A stretch of DNA of 5,083 nucleotides. Source: JAZGDL01 sp036477795. Its GTDB lineage: Bacteria; Planctomycetota; Phycisphaerae; UBA1845. Within the stretch, counting starts at the first letter, position 1. Every line of letters begins with the position of its first letter. The notes below the pieces were generated by a model, which did no database searches, was not told the DNA's origin, and saw only the letters and a program-made list of their open reading frames with translations. A program made the position numbers and the translations under genes. The stretch lies in the NCBI GenBank assembly GCA_036477795.1, contig JAZGDL010000166.1:1-5083 (forward strand). The letters run 5' to 3'. Shown here piece by piece: positions 4,967 through 5,083 of the stretch.

Positions 4967-5083
4967 TTAGGCCAGCCGAGTGATCTCCACGATGACGTCC
5001 AGGTCGGTCGACCCCTCGCCTGAGTAGATTCCCTTGAGCGGCGTGACGTCCCCGTAGTCGCGGCCGGTGCCGACACTGATGTA
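4967..5083 (-). CDS. Transglutaminase-like protein, C-terminus (partial, enters from the right)
   Basis: The minus strand is open from the right edge and ends at TAA (complement of 4967-4969). It encodes 38 residues: YISVGTGRDYGDVTPLKGIY then SGEGSTDLDVIVEITRLA. This matches, from memory, the extreme C-terminus of the mycobacterial transglutaminase-like protein Rv2409c ('ISVGVGRDYSDVAPLKGIY'). The catalytic Cys-His-Asp core lies outside the window, so whether this copy is intact cannot be judged. It ends 53 bp from the convergent remnant at 4569-4913, and I see no clear terminator hairpin between them. The left edge holds a different part of the same family in the same orientation, which bears on the duplication hypothesis. 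Confidence 0.85.
   Translation of the reverse strand, partial: YISVGTGRDYGDVTPLKGIYSGEGSTDLDVIVEITRLA

Noticed and set aside
1..5083. CRISPR array, toxin-antitoxin pair, insertion sequence or defence system
   Set aside because: No regularly spaced repeats, transposase motifs, terminal inverted repeats or recognisable effector domains were found in any frame that I read.

Overview
This GC-rich window looks like mycobacterial chromosome. The basis is a long cytosolic AtsA/AtsD-type arylsulfatase, plus pieces of a transglutaminase-like protein and a CBS-domain protein that I recall as close neighbours in Mycobacterium (the Rv2409c / Rv2406c region of M. tuberculosis). These family and neighbourhood assignments are from memory, not from a search. 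Much of the window is decayed: at least six gene remnants surround one fully open large gene.

Layout, left to right. (1) 1-127, minus strand: an internal piece of a transglutaminase-like gene, joined out of frame to the first 36 codons of a CBS-domain gene (128-235, minus). (2) 340-364: the 3' end of a tRNA (T-arm plus acceptor 3' strand, proline-like) without its 5' half. This is the usual footprint of a site-specific integration site. The 3' end of a tyrosine integrase gene (346-540, minus) runs into it. (3) 546-1457, plus: a RepA/DnaB-like AAA ATPase pseudogene that has lost its Walker A region and carries two opposite frameshifts. (4) Two small, stop/start-overlapping ORFs (1441-1626 with a possible zinc knuckle, and 1626-1796), probably from the same mobile element. 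(5) 1909-4254, plus: an intact arylsulfatase with the CSPTR formylglycine motif. (6) 4310-4569: the N-terminal part of a nitroreductase gene with a -1 frameshift, joined to an unidentified coding remnant (4569-4913). (7) 4967-5083, minus: the C-terminus of a transglutaminase-like gene that enters from the right.

The most striking structure is at the ends. Both carry transglutaminase-like sequence on the same strand, as non-overlapping parts of one family: the middle of the protein at the left end, the C-terminus at the right end. The fused CBS/transglutaminase junction near 127 is what a head-to-tail tandem duplication, or a circle, of a unit slightly larger than this window would produce. 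If so, the intact sulfatase gene and the mobile-element remnant are present in more than one copy. Two diverged paralogues, or a chimeric assembly, are the alternatives.

Functionally, the only genes likely to make complete proteins are the sulfatase, which hydrolyses sulfate esters once its cysteine is converted to formylglycine by an enzyme encoded elsewhere, and possibly the two small ORFs. I see no CRISPR array, toxin-antitoxin pair, defence system or complete RNA gene.
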